Source of the DNA: VAZQ01 sp963771845
GTDB taxonomy: Bacteria; Pseudomonadota; Alphaproteobacteria; Rhizobiales; Xanthobacteraceae
Assembly (NCBI GenBank): GCA_963771845.1
Contig: CAVYVC010000010.1
Coordinates: 1 to 64,000, forward strand
Direction of reading: 5' to 3'
DNA: 64,000 nt
Shown here: piece after piece, positions 34,017 through 42,246 of the stretch
How the letters are laid out: each line of letters opens with the position of its first letter
Position numbering within the stretch: the stretch's first letter is position 1
The notes under the pieces: model-generated
The model's database searches: none
What the model was told of the DNA's origin: nothing
What the model saw: only the letters and a program-made list of their open reading frames with translations
Program-made: the position numbers and the translations under genes

Positions 34017-34895
34017 ATGGACGCCCGCAATCCATCGGCCACGCCAACCTTTGCGAACCGCACTCCCCTGCACATCGGGGCGGTCGGACTCAAAGTGCGC
34101 GAGCTCGAACGCGTCGCGAGATTTTACAATCATGCGCTCGGGCTCGCGCTGCTGCGCAGCGGCACGGATAGCGTGGAGCTTGGAGCGGGAGGCGCGCCGC
34201 TCGTGCGGCTCGAGCAAGAGCGCGGCGCAAAGCCCGACGACCCGCGCGAGGCCGGCCTTTACCACACCGCCTTTCTGATGCCGACGCGCGGCGACCTCGC
34301 GCGCTGGATCCTCCATGTTGCGCGCAACAAGGTCGCGCTGACGGGCGCCTCCGATCATGCGGTGAGCGAAGCCTTCTATCTCGACGATCCGGAAGGCAAT
34401 GGGGTCGAGGTCTATTCCGACCGGCCGGCAGAGAGCTGGCAGTGGACTGGCGATGATCTGCGCATGACCACCGATCCGCTCGATGTTGACGACATTCTGC
34501 GCGAGGTCCCCGCAACGGCAGACTATCCCGGGGCGCCCAGCGGCCTGCGTATCGGGCACGTCCATCTGCGCGTGGGGGACGTCATGCGTGCGGAGGGTTT
34601 CTATCGTGACGTCGTCGGGCTTGCTGTGACCCGCCGCCGTCATGGCGCTTCATTCATGTCGTCGGGGCGTTATCACCATCACATCGCTGCCAACGTCTGG
34701 CACAGCGCTGGCGCGAAGGAGCGCGACCCGGAGCGCGCGGGGCTCGCCTGGCTCGAGTTCGCGGCCGCCGACGGCACGAGCTTCGATGTACTTGCCAGCC
34801 GGTTGACGAAGGCCGGTCTTGCGATCACGGCAACGGCAGCAGGGATCGAAACCTGCGATCCCTGGGGTACGCGCCTGCGCATTGCGCGGGATTGA
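34017..34895 (+). CDS. VOC-family two-domain dioxygenase-like protein (CatE type)
   Basis: The 292-residue protein has two vicinal-oxygen-chelate modules. The first has LHIGAVGLKVRELERVARFY and AGLYHTAFLMPTRGDLARW, then DPEGNGVEVYSDRP. The second has IGHVHLRVGDVMRAEGFYRD and SSGRYHHHIAANVW. The His/His/Glu positions expected for an Fe(II)-type extradiol dioxygenase can be placed in the module junction. The layout matches bacterial CatE-like proteins, often annotated catechol-2,3-dioxygenase; the true substrate is unknown. It is transcribed divergently from gatC. Confidence 0.85.
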   Translation: MDARNPSATPTFANRTPLHIGAVGLKVRELERVARFYNHALGLALLRSGTDSVELGAGGAPLVRLEQERGAKPDDPREAGLYHTAFLMPTRGDLARWILHVARNKVALTGASDHAVSEAFYLDDPEGNGVEVYSDRPAESWQWTGDDLRMTTDPLDVDDILREVPATADYPGAPSGLRIGHVHLRVGDVMRAEGFYRDVVGLAVTRRRHGASFMSSGRYHHHIAANVWHSAGAKERDPERAGLAWLEFAAADGTSFDVLASRLTKAGLAITATAAGIETCDPWGTRLRIARD

Positions 34896-35028
34896 TCCGG
34901 CACCGATAATGCTCAAGAATTAAGTACACGCTCATTCACGTTAACGTGCTTTGGGGACTCGGCATCGCGCCGTCGTCATGTCGATGACACGATTCACGTG
35001 GCACAAACCTTCCGCTAAGAGGCATGTC

Positions 35029-35205
35029 ATGGAACACCTGATCTTCGTTTGCCCCGCGAGCGGACAGCCGATCGACAGTGGCGTCGAAACCGAGATCTCC
35101 ACCCTTCTGCGCATCCGTCAACATCAGGTGCGGGTGCGTTGCCCCGCCTGCGGCGAATGGCACGAATGGCCCGTGCGCGACGCGCTCCTGGAAAAGGCCT
35201 CCTGA
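35029..35205 (+). CDS. Small zinc-ribbon-like hypothetical protein (58 aa)
   Basis: The ATG at 35029 has AAGAGG eight bases upstream; the longer frame has none. The product MEHLIFVCPASGQPIDSGVE has a first Cys, and VRCPACGEWHEWPVRDALLE holds a CPxCG knuckle. A conserved pattern of this kind (two strands, one knuckle) is common in short Rhizobiales proteins of unknown function. It ends nine bases before the convergent cyclic-nucleotide-binding gene. Confidence 0.7.
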   Translation: MEHLIFVCPASGQPIDSGVETEISTLLRIRQHQVRVRCPACGEWHEWPVRDALLEKAS

Positions 35206-35213
35206 CCGGCAGC

Positions 35214-35585
35214 TCACATCGCCTGCCCCATGCCGCGGATGCGGCGTGCCATTGCACCCATGATGTAAAGGGCAAAATTCGGCACTTCATCCACCATGAA
35301 GCGAAATTTGCGCTGATCAATCACGGATAGCTCACAGGCCTCCTTTACCCGTGCCGTCGAGCTTCTCGGCGCACTATCGATTATGGACATGAATCCAATT
35401 GCTTCATTCGGCCCGCAGACCTCCACAACCTTCTCGCCAATGACCATTTCGATGATTCCGGATTGCACGACATACATACAGGCGCCGGCATCGCCTTTAT
35501 TGAACACGACGCTTCCGGCTGGGAACGTCACATTGGTACCGGCGCGTTGCGCGAACATCCGCATATCGATGTCGTTCGAATTCAT
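35214..35585 (-). CDS. Cyclic-nucleotide-binding domain protein (Crp/Fnr-like, no HTH)
   Basis: The protein starts at 35585 (MNSNDIDMRMFAQRAG) and has 123 residues, just one cNMP-binding beta-roll: TFPAGSVVFNKGDAGACMYV, then VQSGIIEMVIGEK, GPNEAIGFMSIIDSAPRSST and ACELSVIDQRKFRFMV. The phosphate-binding cassette 'GE-x-x-x-x-x-x-R-S-S/T' is only partly kept (GFMSIIDSAPRSST, Phe instead of Glu). The DNA-binding domain of Crp/Fnr regulators is absent. It may sense a nucleotide and act through a partner protein. Such short cNMP proteins occur widely in alphaproteobacteria. Confidence 0.85.
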   Translation of the reverse strand: MNSNDIDMRMFAQRAGTNVTFPAGSVVFNKGDAGACMYVVQSGIIEMVIGEKVVEVCGPNEAIGFMSIIDSAPRSSTARVKEACELSVIDQRKFRFMVDEVPNFALYIMGAMARRIRGMGQAM

Positions 35586-35775
35586 TTTCACCTCATAGTT
35601 CACAGCGCAAGGCAATCTTCAGCGGCCGCGCAGCATTCATACCAAGACTTCATGTTACTCACACCAGCTTCCAGTTTGGCCTTCACTCCACTATCGTTGA
35701 CGATCCTGCCGCGGACGATCGGCGGGGACAACATCGACGCTTGTCACCGCAAGTCACTGGCGAGGGGAGGAAATC

Positions 35776-36531
35776 ATGGAAGCTGCCACGATACTTGAGA
35801 AGACGCGAAGTGTAAGCCCGGCCACCCAGGCGCGTATCGGAATAATCATTCCGTCGGTCAACAGCATGACCGAGCCGCAATTCAACCGTTATGCCCCGCC
35901 CGGGCTGAGCGTCCACATCGCCCGCGCGCGCGTGGCCGGACCGTGGCAACGGCCGCTTGCAGCCATGGCAGAGGAAATCGCCACGTCGGCGCGCCTGCTT
36001 GCCGACGTGGCGCCGGAGCTGATTGTCTTTCACTGCACGGACACTTCGATGACCCAGGGTCCGCAAGGGGAAGGACGCATCCTCGACATCGTGCGGGACG
36101 CAACCGGGATCGAGGCAGTGGCGACGAGCCGCATGGTCGTTGAGGCGTTACAGGCGCTCGGCCTGCGCAAGCTCATCCTGCTCAGCCCCTACAAAAGCAA
36201 TCAGGCCGTCACCGATTATCTGCATGCGACGGGCTTCACTGTCGTGCATGACGTGGCACTCGGCCTCGACTCGCTCGAATTTGCTGATGTGACTCCTGCG
36301 CAGTGGTCCGAGCTTGCGCGCCGTCACGACCGGCCGCAAGCGGACGGAATTTTTCTCAGCTGCACGAACACCAGGCAGATCGAGGCGATTGCCGATATCG
36401 AGCGCGCGCTCGGCAAACCGGTCGTCAACAGCAACCAGGCCGTGCTTTGGGGCTGCCTGCGCCGGCTCAAATCGAAGCTCGCCACGACGCCCGTAATGCC
36501 GGAGCTCGGCCGCCTGATGCAGTCGGCGTGA
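35776..36531 (+). CDS. Asp/Glu racemase superfamily enzyme (maleate isomerase/arylmalonate decarboxylase-like)
   Basis: The 251-residue protein has the two-cysteine signature of the superfamily: the first in LIVFHCTDTSMTQGP, the second in GIFLSCTNTRQIEAI. The N-terminus ARIGIIIPSVNSMTEPQFNR is typical of maleate isomerase and arylmalonate decarboxylase relatives, where 'PS-x-N' binds a carboxylate. The reaction would be racemisation, cis-trans isomerisation or decarboxylation of a dicarboxylic acid. GAGGGGAGG precedes the start. It faces the LLM monooxygenase gene, ending at the adjacent base, and shares its region with organic-acid binding proteins, which supports a catabolic role. Confidence 0.85.
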   Translation: MEAATILEKTRSVSPATQARIGIIIPSVNSMTEPQFNRYAPPGLSVHIARARVAGPWQRPLAAMAEEIATSARLLADVAPELIVFHCTDTSMTQGPQGEGRILDIVRDATGIEAVATSRMVVEALQALGLRKLILLSPYKSNQAVTDYLHATGFTVVHDVALGLDSLEFADVTPAQWSELARRHDRPQADGIFLSCTNTRQIEAIADIERALGKPVVNSNQAVLWGCLRRLKSKLATTPVMPELGRLMQSA

Positions 36532-37629
36532 TCATCCTTTCGCGCGCAACCCGGCGCGCTCGAGCCGCGGCAAAACCTCGCCGCAGAAGAAGGCAAGTTC
36601 GTCGAGGTAGTTGACGAGGGAGATGGCGATCCCGGTCAAGCCGGCCCGGCTGAGATCGATAAGGTGGCTCGCCACGTGGTCGGGATCGCCGACGATGGGC
36701 AGTCCTCCCATGCCTTGCGCGTACCCCGTGCGAATCTGAGCAAACTTCTCCGGCGGCGTGTTCTGCGCGGTGATGTTCTTGATGGCGAGAATGCTGTCCA
36801 CCGCGGACCAGTCGGCGTGCTCCACGATCGAATAGTGATAATAGTCTTCGGCCTCTTTCCTGGTTGGCCGGCAGGTCACCACGCCGACGGTATAGACGCC
36901 GAGCTCCCTGCCCTGCGCCTTGGCCTGCTCCTTGGCGGAGGCAACCTTTTGCGCCGTCTCATCGAGCGATGTGCGCGAGGCCTGCAAAAAGAAGGCATCG
37001 CAGTTGCGAATAGCGAAGGCTTGGCCGACCGGGGAAGCGCCGGCATTCATGATCAATGGCCGCGTTGCGCCGTAAGGCTTGGGCTTTCCGCGAATGCCCT
37101 TCATGCTCAGATACTTGCCCTGGAAGTCGAAGTCCGCCTTGTCCGACCAGATCAGCTTGATGACGTCGATCCATTCCTGCGCGTATTCATAGCGCTGCTC
37201 GTGCTCGCGCTGCTTGACGCCGAACATCTCGAACTCGCCCTCATTCCATCCCACCACGATGTTGAGGCCGAAGCGCCCTTCCCCGATATGATCGGCGGTG
37301 ACCATTTCCTTGGCGGCAATGACGGGATTGAACAGCGGCGCATGCACCGTTCCGAACACGGTAACGCGGCGGGTGGAGGCGAGGAGGCCCGAGGCCCAGG
37401 TCAGCGTCTCCAGCGCGGCACCCTGATAATCGGTCTCGCCGCCATAGCCCTTCCAGCGTCCGATCGGGAGCAGGAAGTCGAGCCCGACCTCGTCCGCCAT
37501 TTTCGCGAGCTTGAGATTATCCGGCCAGCTGCCGGACCAGCGCTCCTTGACCAAGGTCACGGCGCGGCCGGATGAGCAGTTCGCGCCGAACAAGCCGATC
37601 TTGAGCTTGTTCGCGTTGTGCATGGACAT
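36532..37629 (-). CDS. LLM-class flavin-dependent monooxygenase
   Basis: I start at 37629 (MSMHNANKLKIGLFG), giving 365 residues. Upstream residues come from a palindromic repeat. The bacterial-luciferase TIM-barrel fold shows KMADEVGLDFLLPIGRWKGY, then TVFGTVHAPLFNPVIAAKEM and the hallmark GRFGLNIVVGWNEGEFEMFG, ending in GLPIVGDPDHVASHLIDLS. It resembles the RutA/SfnG branch, which uses FMNH2 and O2 to open rings or cleave C-S bonds. No flavin reductase gene lies nearby. Confidence 0.9.
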   Translation of the reverse strand: MSMHNANKLKIGLFGANCSSGRAVTLVKERWSGSWPDNLKLAKMADEVGLDFLLPIGRWKGYGGETDYQGAALETLTWASGLLASTRRVTVFGTVHAPLFNPVIAAKEMVTADHIGEGRFGLNIVVGWNEGEFEMFGVKQREHEQRYEYAQEWIDVIKLIWSDKADFDFQGKYLSMKGIRGKPKPYGATRPLIMNAGASPVGQAFAIRNCDAFFLQASRTSLDETAQKVASAKEQAKAQGRELGVYTVGVVTCRPTRKEAEDYYHYSIVEHADWSAVDSILAIKNITAQNTPPEKFAQIRTGYAQGMGGLPIVGDPDHVASHLIDLSRAGLTGIAISLVNYLDELAFFCGEVLPRLERAGLRAKG

Positions 37630-37681
37630 GCGATCGTGACGAGAGGGAGTGGGCGCGAGCACGGAACCTCCTCGGCTTTCA

Positions 37682-37881
37682 GTAGCCCGGATTGAGCGAA
37701 GCAAAATCCGGGGAAACCCCGCGTTTCGCCCGTCTCCGCTAAGGCTTCGAGGGGCCAATTCGAGCAGGGCCGCCGAAGCCTGGGCGGCGGCGGCTGCGCT
37801 CAACGCGGGCTACTTCGTTTGTGCGAGTTTAGCACGACGCGGCACGCGCAATGTAGGGGCGGGTCTGAAACCCGTCCCTAC
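37682..37881. repeat. Interrupted palindromic repeat plus a second hairpin
   Basis: From 37682 (GTAGCCCGGATTGAGCGAAG) to 37813 (CTCAACGCGGGCTAC) is the same class as 27979-28047, but with about 60 extra bases in the middle. A separate hairpin follows at 37853-37881, GTAGGGGCGGGT and ACCCGTCCCTAC around a four-base loop. It lies between the LLM gene and the first Bug gene, which are divergently transcribed. Confidence 0.85.
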
Positions 37882-37967
37882 CGGCGGCGAGATTATAAGC
37901 GGTTGCCAAGCACGGGGCCGTCGATGAGAATCCCTCATGCAAGCGATCAGTTCATGGTGAAAACGCA

Positions 37968-38945
37968 ATGAAGCCGGCCGCGCAACTCGCACTCGCTGCG
38001 GTGCTCGTGATCTGGGCATCGATCTGCGCGTGCGCCCAGGAGCAGAGTTATCCCACCAAGCCCATTCGCATCATCGTGCCGTTTCCCGCCGGCGGGCCGA
38101 GCGACATTGTCGCGCGCCTGATCGGCCACAGAATGAGCGAAGACTGGAAACAGCCCGTACTGATCGAAAATCGCCCCGGCGCCAATACCATCATCGGCGC
38201 GCAAGCCGCCGCGAAAGCGCCGCCCGACGGTTACACTCTGTTCATGGTCATCGATTCCACGCTGGTGATGAACCAGTACCTTTACAAAAGCCTGCCCTAT
38301 GACCCGTTCAATGATTTCGCCCCTATTTCGCTTACGGCAAAGACCGTTTCGGTTCTGGCGGTGTCGGCTGCAAGCGGCCTTGCTACGGTAAGCGATCTCA
38401 TCGCCCGAGCCAAAGCGCATCCTGGTGAGCTCAATTATGGCGGAGGCACAATCACGGCGCGCCTGATGGGCCATCTCTTCCATCGCGCAGCGGGCCTCGA
38501 CATCGTGTATGTGCCCTTTAAGGGCACGCCCGATACGCTCAATGGCCTTTTGACCGGAAGCGTAGAGCTGATCTACGCCGCCTATCCGATCGTTGCGCCA
38601 GTCATCGCGAGCGGCACGGTGCGCGCATTGGCGAGGCTCGATCGCGATGCCCCGCCGTCCATGGCGGGGATTCCACCGCTGGCGGACGCGGCGCGCATTG
38701 CGGATCTCGACAACATCTCGGTCTGGCTCGGTCTCGTTGCCCCGAGCGGCACGCCTAAACCGATCATCGACAAGATTGCCGTGGAAATCGCGAAGATCTT
38801 TGCGGATCCCGTGTTGAAGCAGCAATCGGAGCAGACCGGCAGCTATCCGGTGACCAGCACGCCGGAAGAATTTGCCGGTTTCATTCGCACGGAGGCGCAA
38901 CGGTGGTCGCGCGTGATCACAGACATCGGACTGAAACTCGATTAG
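37968..38945 (+). CDS. Tripartite tricarboxylate transporter binding protein (Bug/TctC family), copy 1
   Basis: The 325-residue periplasmic protein has a signal peptide (LALAAVLVIWASICACAQ). The Bug-family start 'YPTKPIRIIVPFPAGGPSD' is followed by ENRPGANTIIGAQAAAKAPP and DGYTLFMVID. Such proteins bind a carboxylate with a Venus-flytrap fold. Copy 2 follows 30 bases downstream and is the closest relative by eye, sharing 'YDPFNDFAP' and many other blocks. No tctA/tctB membrane genes are present, so this is an orphan binding protein. Confidence 0.92.
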   Translation: MKPAAQLALAAVLVIWASICACAQEQSYPTKPIRIIVPFPAGGPSDIVARLIGHRMSEDWKQPVLIENRPGANTIIGAQAAAKAPPDGYTLFMVIDSTLVMNQYLYKSLPYDPFNDFAPISLTAKTVSVLAVSAASGLATVSDLIARAKAHPGELNYGGGTITARLMGHLFHRAAGLDIVYVPFKGTPDTLNGLLTGSVELIYAAYPIVAPVIASGTVRALARLDRDAPPSMAGIPPLADAARIADLDNISVWLGLVAPSGTPKPIIDKIAVEIAKIFADPVLKQQSEQTGSYPVTSTPEEFAGFIRTEAQRWSRVITDIGLKLD

Positions 38946-38975
38946 TTTAGGAGGTATCACGGGGAGGAGATTGCC

Positions 38976-39947
38976 ATGAACATTCTTCCGCTCGCGCTGA
39001 TTTTGGCTTTGCTGCTGCCGATAGGATCGGCACGCGCGCAGGAAGCATCGGACGCATTTCCCAGCCGCTCCATCAAGATCGTCGTGCCTTTCCCGGCGGG
39101 CGGTCCGTCCGACGTCCTTGCCCGCATGATCGGCCAGAAGATGACCGAGGACTGGAGTCAGCCGGTCGTGATCGAGAACAGGCCGGGCGCCAATACGGTG
39201 CTTGCAGCGCAGCAGGTCGCAAAATCAGCGCCCGATGGCTACACGCTGCTGATGGCGATCGATTCCACGCTGGCGATGAACCAGTATCTCTATCGCACGC
39301 CGCCGTATGACCCGTTCAATGACTTCGCCCCGGTCACGCTCACGGCGAAGACCATGCAGCTTCTCATCGTGAACGCGGCAAGCGATGTAAAGACGGTCAA
39401 GGATCTGGTCGCCAAGGCCAAGGCGGCGCCGGGCAAGCTCAATTTCGGCGCCGGCACCATCACGACCAAGCTTACCGGCTATCTCTTCAACAAAGCCGCC
39501 GGGACCGAAACCGTGCTCGTCCCCTATAACGGCAGCGCCGAAGTGACCCAGGCCCTCCTCACCGGCAGTGTCGATTTTTCTTTCGACGGTCCGTCGGCTT
39601 CGCTGTCTCTCATCCAGAGCGGCCGTTTCCGGGTGCTTGCGAAATTCGATCCACGGCCGTTTCCGCCTGCGCCCGATGTGCCGCTCATCACGCAGGACAT
39701 TGCTGGCCTGGACGAGATCACCGTCTGGCTCGGCATCGTCGCGCCGAAGGGCACGCCGGCCGCCATTATCGATAAGCTGCAAGCGGAAGTCGCAAAGGCG
39801 CTCGCCGATCCCGCCATCAAGAACAAGGCGGACGCCTCGGGACTATATCCCGCCACAACGACACCGGGCGAATTTGCGGATTTCATCCGCAAGGAAGCGC
39901 AACGATGGTCCGCGGTCGTGAAAGAATCCGGAATGAGATATGACTGA
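38976..39947 (+). CDS. Tripartite tricarboxylate transporter binding protein (Bug/TctC family), copy 2
   Basis: The 323-residue protein begins with signal peptide MNILPLALILALLLPIGSAR. Family blocks are SIKIVVPFPAGGPSDVLARM, ENRPGANTVLAAQQ and MNQYLYRTPPYDPFNDFAP. A strong site, GGGGAGGAG, lies before the start. By eye it is much closer to copy 1 than to copy 3, suggesting a recent duplication; the ligand-contact loop (NAASDVKTVKDL against SAASGLATVSDL) has diverged, so ligands may differ. It overlaps copy 3 by eight bases. Confidence 0.92.
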   Translation: MNILPLALILALLLPIGSARAQEASDAFPSRSIKIVVPFPAGGPSDVLARMIGQKMTEDWSQPVVIENRPGANTVLAAQQVAKSAPDGYTLLMAIDSTLAMNQYLYRTPPYDPFNDFAPVTLTAKTMQLLIVNAASDVKTVKDLVAKAKAAPGKLNFGAGTITTKLTGYLFNKAAGTETVLVPYNGSAEVTQALLTGSVDFSFDGPSASLSLIQSGRFRVLAKFDPRPFPPAPDVPLITQDIAGLDEITVWLGIVAPKGTPAAIIDKLQAEVAKALADPAIKNKADASGLYPATTTPGEFADFIRKEAQRWSAVVKESGMRYD

Positions 39948-40974
39948 TCGCGGTTCGGCCACCACGCGTCGCAACTGCGTGCGCTCGATGATCACGAGAG
40001 TGGCGGCCGCTTTGTGTTTCGTTATCTCTTTTCTCCTCGCTCCATCCAGCATCACAGCAGGCGTGGCCGCGGAGAATTATCCCAGGCGTCCCATACGCAT
40101 TGTCGTGCCGTTCCCGCCGGGTGGTCCGACCGACATCCTCATGCGTGTCATTGCCCAGCGGATGAGTGAACTCTGGGCCGAGCCCGTCGTGGTCGAAAAC
40201 CAGCCCGGTGCCAACACCGCCATCGCTGCCGCGCGGGTCGCGAAAATGCCTCCCGACGGTTACACGCTGCTGGCGGTGATGGATGTGACCATGGTGCTCA
40301 ATCCGATCACCAACAGGAATCTCGCTTATGATCCCGTCAAGGATTTTGCGCCCATTACCTTGGCATCCAAGAACACCTCGCTTCTGAGCGTGCGCGCGGA
40401 TGATGGTCCAAAGTCGGTGAAAGAGCTGATCGCGCGCGCAAAGGCAAATCCTGGCAAGCTCAATTATGGCGCCGGCATCATAACGACGCGCCTCGCCGGC
40501 TACCTGTTCAATCGCGAGGCCGGCATCGAGGTCCAGTACATTCCCTTCAGCGGCAGCGCGCCGACGGTTCAGGGCCTGCTCACTGGCGCCGTCGATTACA
40601 TCGTGGATGGCGCCGCAACCAGCCTCCCGCTCATTGCGAGCGGCAAATTGCGGGCGCTGGCGAAGCTCAACAGCCGCCCTTTGCCGGCGCTGCCGGATGT
40701 TCCACCCTTGGCCGCAGCGGCCGGGATTCCCGCGCTCGACGACATCTCGACCTGGATTGGGCTGGTTGCGCCCGCCGGCACGCCGCGCGAGAACATTGAT
40801 AAAATTCGCCACGTGATCATGGATATCTACGCCGATCGAGCTGTCGCGGAGAAGCTCGAAAAAGCCGGCATCACCAGGGCCACGAGTACGCCCGAAGAGT
40901 TCGCCGCCTTCATAGCGAGTGAGCTTGCCCGCTGGGGCAGCGTTATCAAAGAAAGCGGCATCGAATTCAACTGA
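39940..40974 (+). CDS. Tripartite tricarboxylate transporter binding protein (Bug/TctC family), copy 3
   Basis: The 344-residue protein has a longer N-terminal leader whose hydrophobic part is AAALCFVISFLLAPSSITAG. Family blocks are PIRIVVPFPPGGPTDILMRV, ENQPGANTAIAAARVA and APAGTPRENIDKI. It is less similar to the other two copies. Its start overlaps the end of copy 2, so translation is coupled. A long inverted repeat follows the stop codon. Confidence 0.92.
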   Translation: MTDRGSATTRRNCVRSMITRVAAALCFVISFLLAPSSITAGVAAENYPRRPIRIVVPFPPGGPTDILMRVIAQRMSELWAEPVVVENQPGANTAIAAARVAKMPPDGYTLLAVMDVTMVLNPITNRNLAYDPVKDFAPITLASKNTSLLSVRADDGPKSVKELIARAKANPGKLNYGAGIITTRLAGYLFNREAGIEVQYIPFSGSAPTVQGLLTGAVDYIVDGAATSLPLIASGKLRALAKLNSRPLPALPDVPPLAAAAGIPALDDISTWIGLVAPAGTPRENIDKIRHVIMDIYADRAVAEKLEKAGITRATSTPEEFAAFIASELARWGSVIKESGIEFN

Positions 40975-40984
40975 GCGCGCCTGT

Positions 40985-41113
40985 GTAGATGGGCAAAGGT
41001 GCGCATCGCAGACAAGTTTTACGCAGTCTGCGCAAGCTTGACTGCGTTGCGCGCGGCCAAGCTTGCATGAACTGTGCAAACTCATCTTGCGCGCGCCTTT
41101 GCCCACCATCTAC
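40985..41113. terminator. Long nested inverted repeat between convergent genes
   Basis: The outer arms are GTAGATGGGCAAAGGTGCGC (40985-41004) and its near-complement at 41091-41113, with a three-base bulge. Inside lie two smaller hairpins: CGCAGAC...GTCTGCG (41007-41031) and GCAAGCTTG...CAAGCTTGC (41032-41056). The right outer arm overlaps the stop codon of the cupin gene. The position between convergent genes suits a bidirectional terminator, although there is no clear T-run. Confidence 0.6.
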
Positions 41114-41499
41114 GCGTCGTCGGTAACCGGAGATGTGACGACCAGAAACACGAGATCGACCAGGCCCGTATTCGCGATCGAGTGATCGACACCCGGCGGC
41201 AGGAAAATGTAATCGTGCCTGCGCACGACGTGCTTTTCGCCCGCAATCTCCATGAGGCCTTCGCCCGCGAGCACGTGATAGACCTGCTCCTGCACTTTGT
41301 GCCGGTGCAGCTTCACATGCGCCATCGGCTGATACATCGAGATGCGATAGTCGACGTGCTGGGAGCCCGCGGTCTCGGGCATCACGAGGGGCTTGGAGAG
41401 CGCGCCGCCGAAATGATCCGGGAACTGCCGCCACGGCACCTCGGCGATGTTGCGGATGAACCATTTGCGTTGCGTTGCCATCGGCTTAAAGGGCTGCAT
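41110..41499 (-). CDS. Cupin-domain protein
   Basis: The 129-residue protein is one cupin beta-barrel. The first motif is VKLHRHKVQEQVYHVLAGEG (HxH...E pattern) and the second PPGVDHSIANTG with the metal-binding His. Such small cupins are dioxygenases, isomerases or ligand sensors; the N-terminus (WRQFPDHFGGALSKPLV) gives no further clue. It is on the same strand as the following maleylacetoacetate isomerase-like gene, 66 bases downstream of it. Confidence 0.85.
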   Translation of the reverse strand: MQPFKPMATQRKWFIRNIAEVPWRQFPDHFGGALSKPLVMPETAGSQHVDYRISMYQPMAHVKLHRHKVQEQVYHVLAGEGLMEIAGEKHVVRRHDYIFLPPGVDHSIANTGLVDLVFLVVTSPVTDDA

Positions 41500-41565
41500 T
41501 CGTTTCGTTCGCAGGCCTGCGCGTGCCCCCGTCGCGTGCCTGCACGCAGGTGAGGCGGTTCCCGT

Positions 41566-42225
41566 TCAAAGCGGCGCCGTTGTTTGCGCGTCCGCCTGGC
41601 GTAGCGGGTGTTCCTGCACAAAGGCCTCGATCTGCATGCAGGCGTCAAAGATCCGCCGTGCCGTCGGGTACGCCGCGGGATCGCAGTCACACAGCATCTT
41701 CGCACTGGTCAAATGCGCAACCAGGCAAATATCGGCAATTGTGGGTTGATCGCCGCAGCAGAAGCGGGCGGTGCGCGGGTCGCGCACCAATACGTCTTCA
41801 ATCGCGCGACTGCCCGCATTGAGCCAGTGCCGGATCCATTTCACTCGGGCCGGCTCGTCCAGTTGAAGCTCCTGTTCAAGATATTTTCGCACCCGCGGCA
41901 CAATAAACGGATGCGCGTCCATGGCCACCATCTGCGAAAGTGCTCGCACATGCGCCCTCGCACGCAAATCCGCCGGCATGAGCGGGGGCTGCGGATGCTT
42001 CTCTTCGAGGTATTCGAGGATCGCAAGCGATTGCATCAGCGGCGGGCCCTCGCCGTCGAGCAGCGTGGGCACAACCATCTGCGGATTGAGCGCGCTGTAG
42101 GCGTGGTCGAATTGATCGCCTTTGAGCAGATCGAGCGAAACCGTTTTGGCGGCGAGCCCCTTCATGCGCAACGCGATCCGCACGCGAAACGAGGCTTGCG
42201 ATCGCCAGTAGCTGTAAAGCTTCAT
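41566..42225 (-). CDS. maiA: Maleylacetoacetate isomerase-like glutathione S-transferase (zeta class)
   Basis: The 219-residue protein begins MKLYSYWRSQASFRVRIALR; the zeta-class motif is usually S-S-C-S or S-S-A-S, here RSQASFRVRIAL with Ser retained. PQMVVPTLLDGEGPPLMQSL and AILEYLEEKHPQPPL form the glutathione site. The C-domain has RFCCGDQPTIADICLVAHL. Zeta GSTs isomerise maleylacetoacetate or maleylpyruvate in tyrosine, gentisate or related ring-cleavage pathways. The neighbouring cupin could be a ring-cleavage partner. The gene symbol is by family and not proven. Confidence 0.85.
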   Translation of the reverse strand: MKLYSYWRSQASFRVRIALRMKGLAAKTVSLDLLKGDQFDHAYSALNPQMVVPTLLDGEGPPLMQSLAILEYLEEKHPQPPLMPADLRARAHVRALSQMVAMDAHPFIVPRVRKYLEQELQLDEPARVKWIRHWLNAGSRAIEDVLVRDPRTARFCCGDQPTIADICLVAHLTSAKMLCDCDPAAYPTARRIFDACMQIEAFVQEHPLRQADAQTTAPL

Positions 42226-42246
42226 TTGCGAGACTTTAGTTCGGTG

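Noticed and set aside
37947..41109. Long minus-strand frames opposite the three Bug genes (e.g. 37947-38960, 39883-41109)
   Set aside because: Their Arg/His-rich translations mirror strongly supported plus-strand genes with signal peptides and family motifs.
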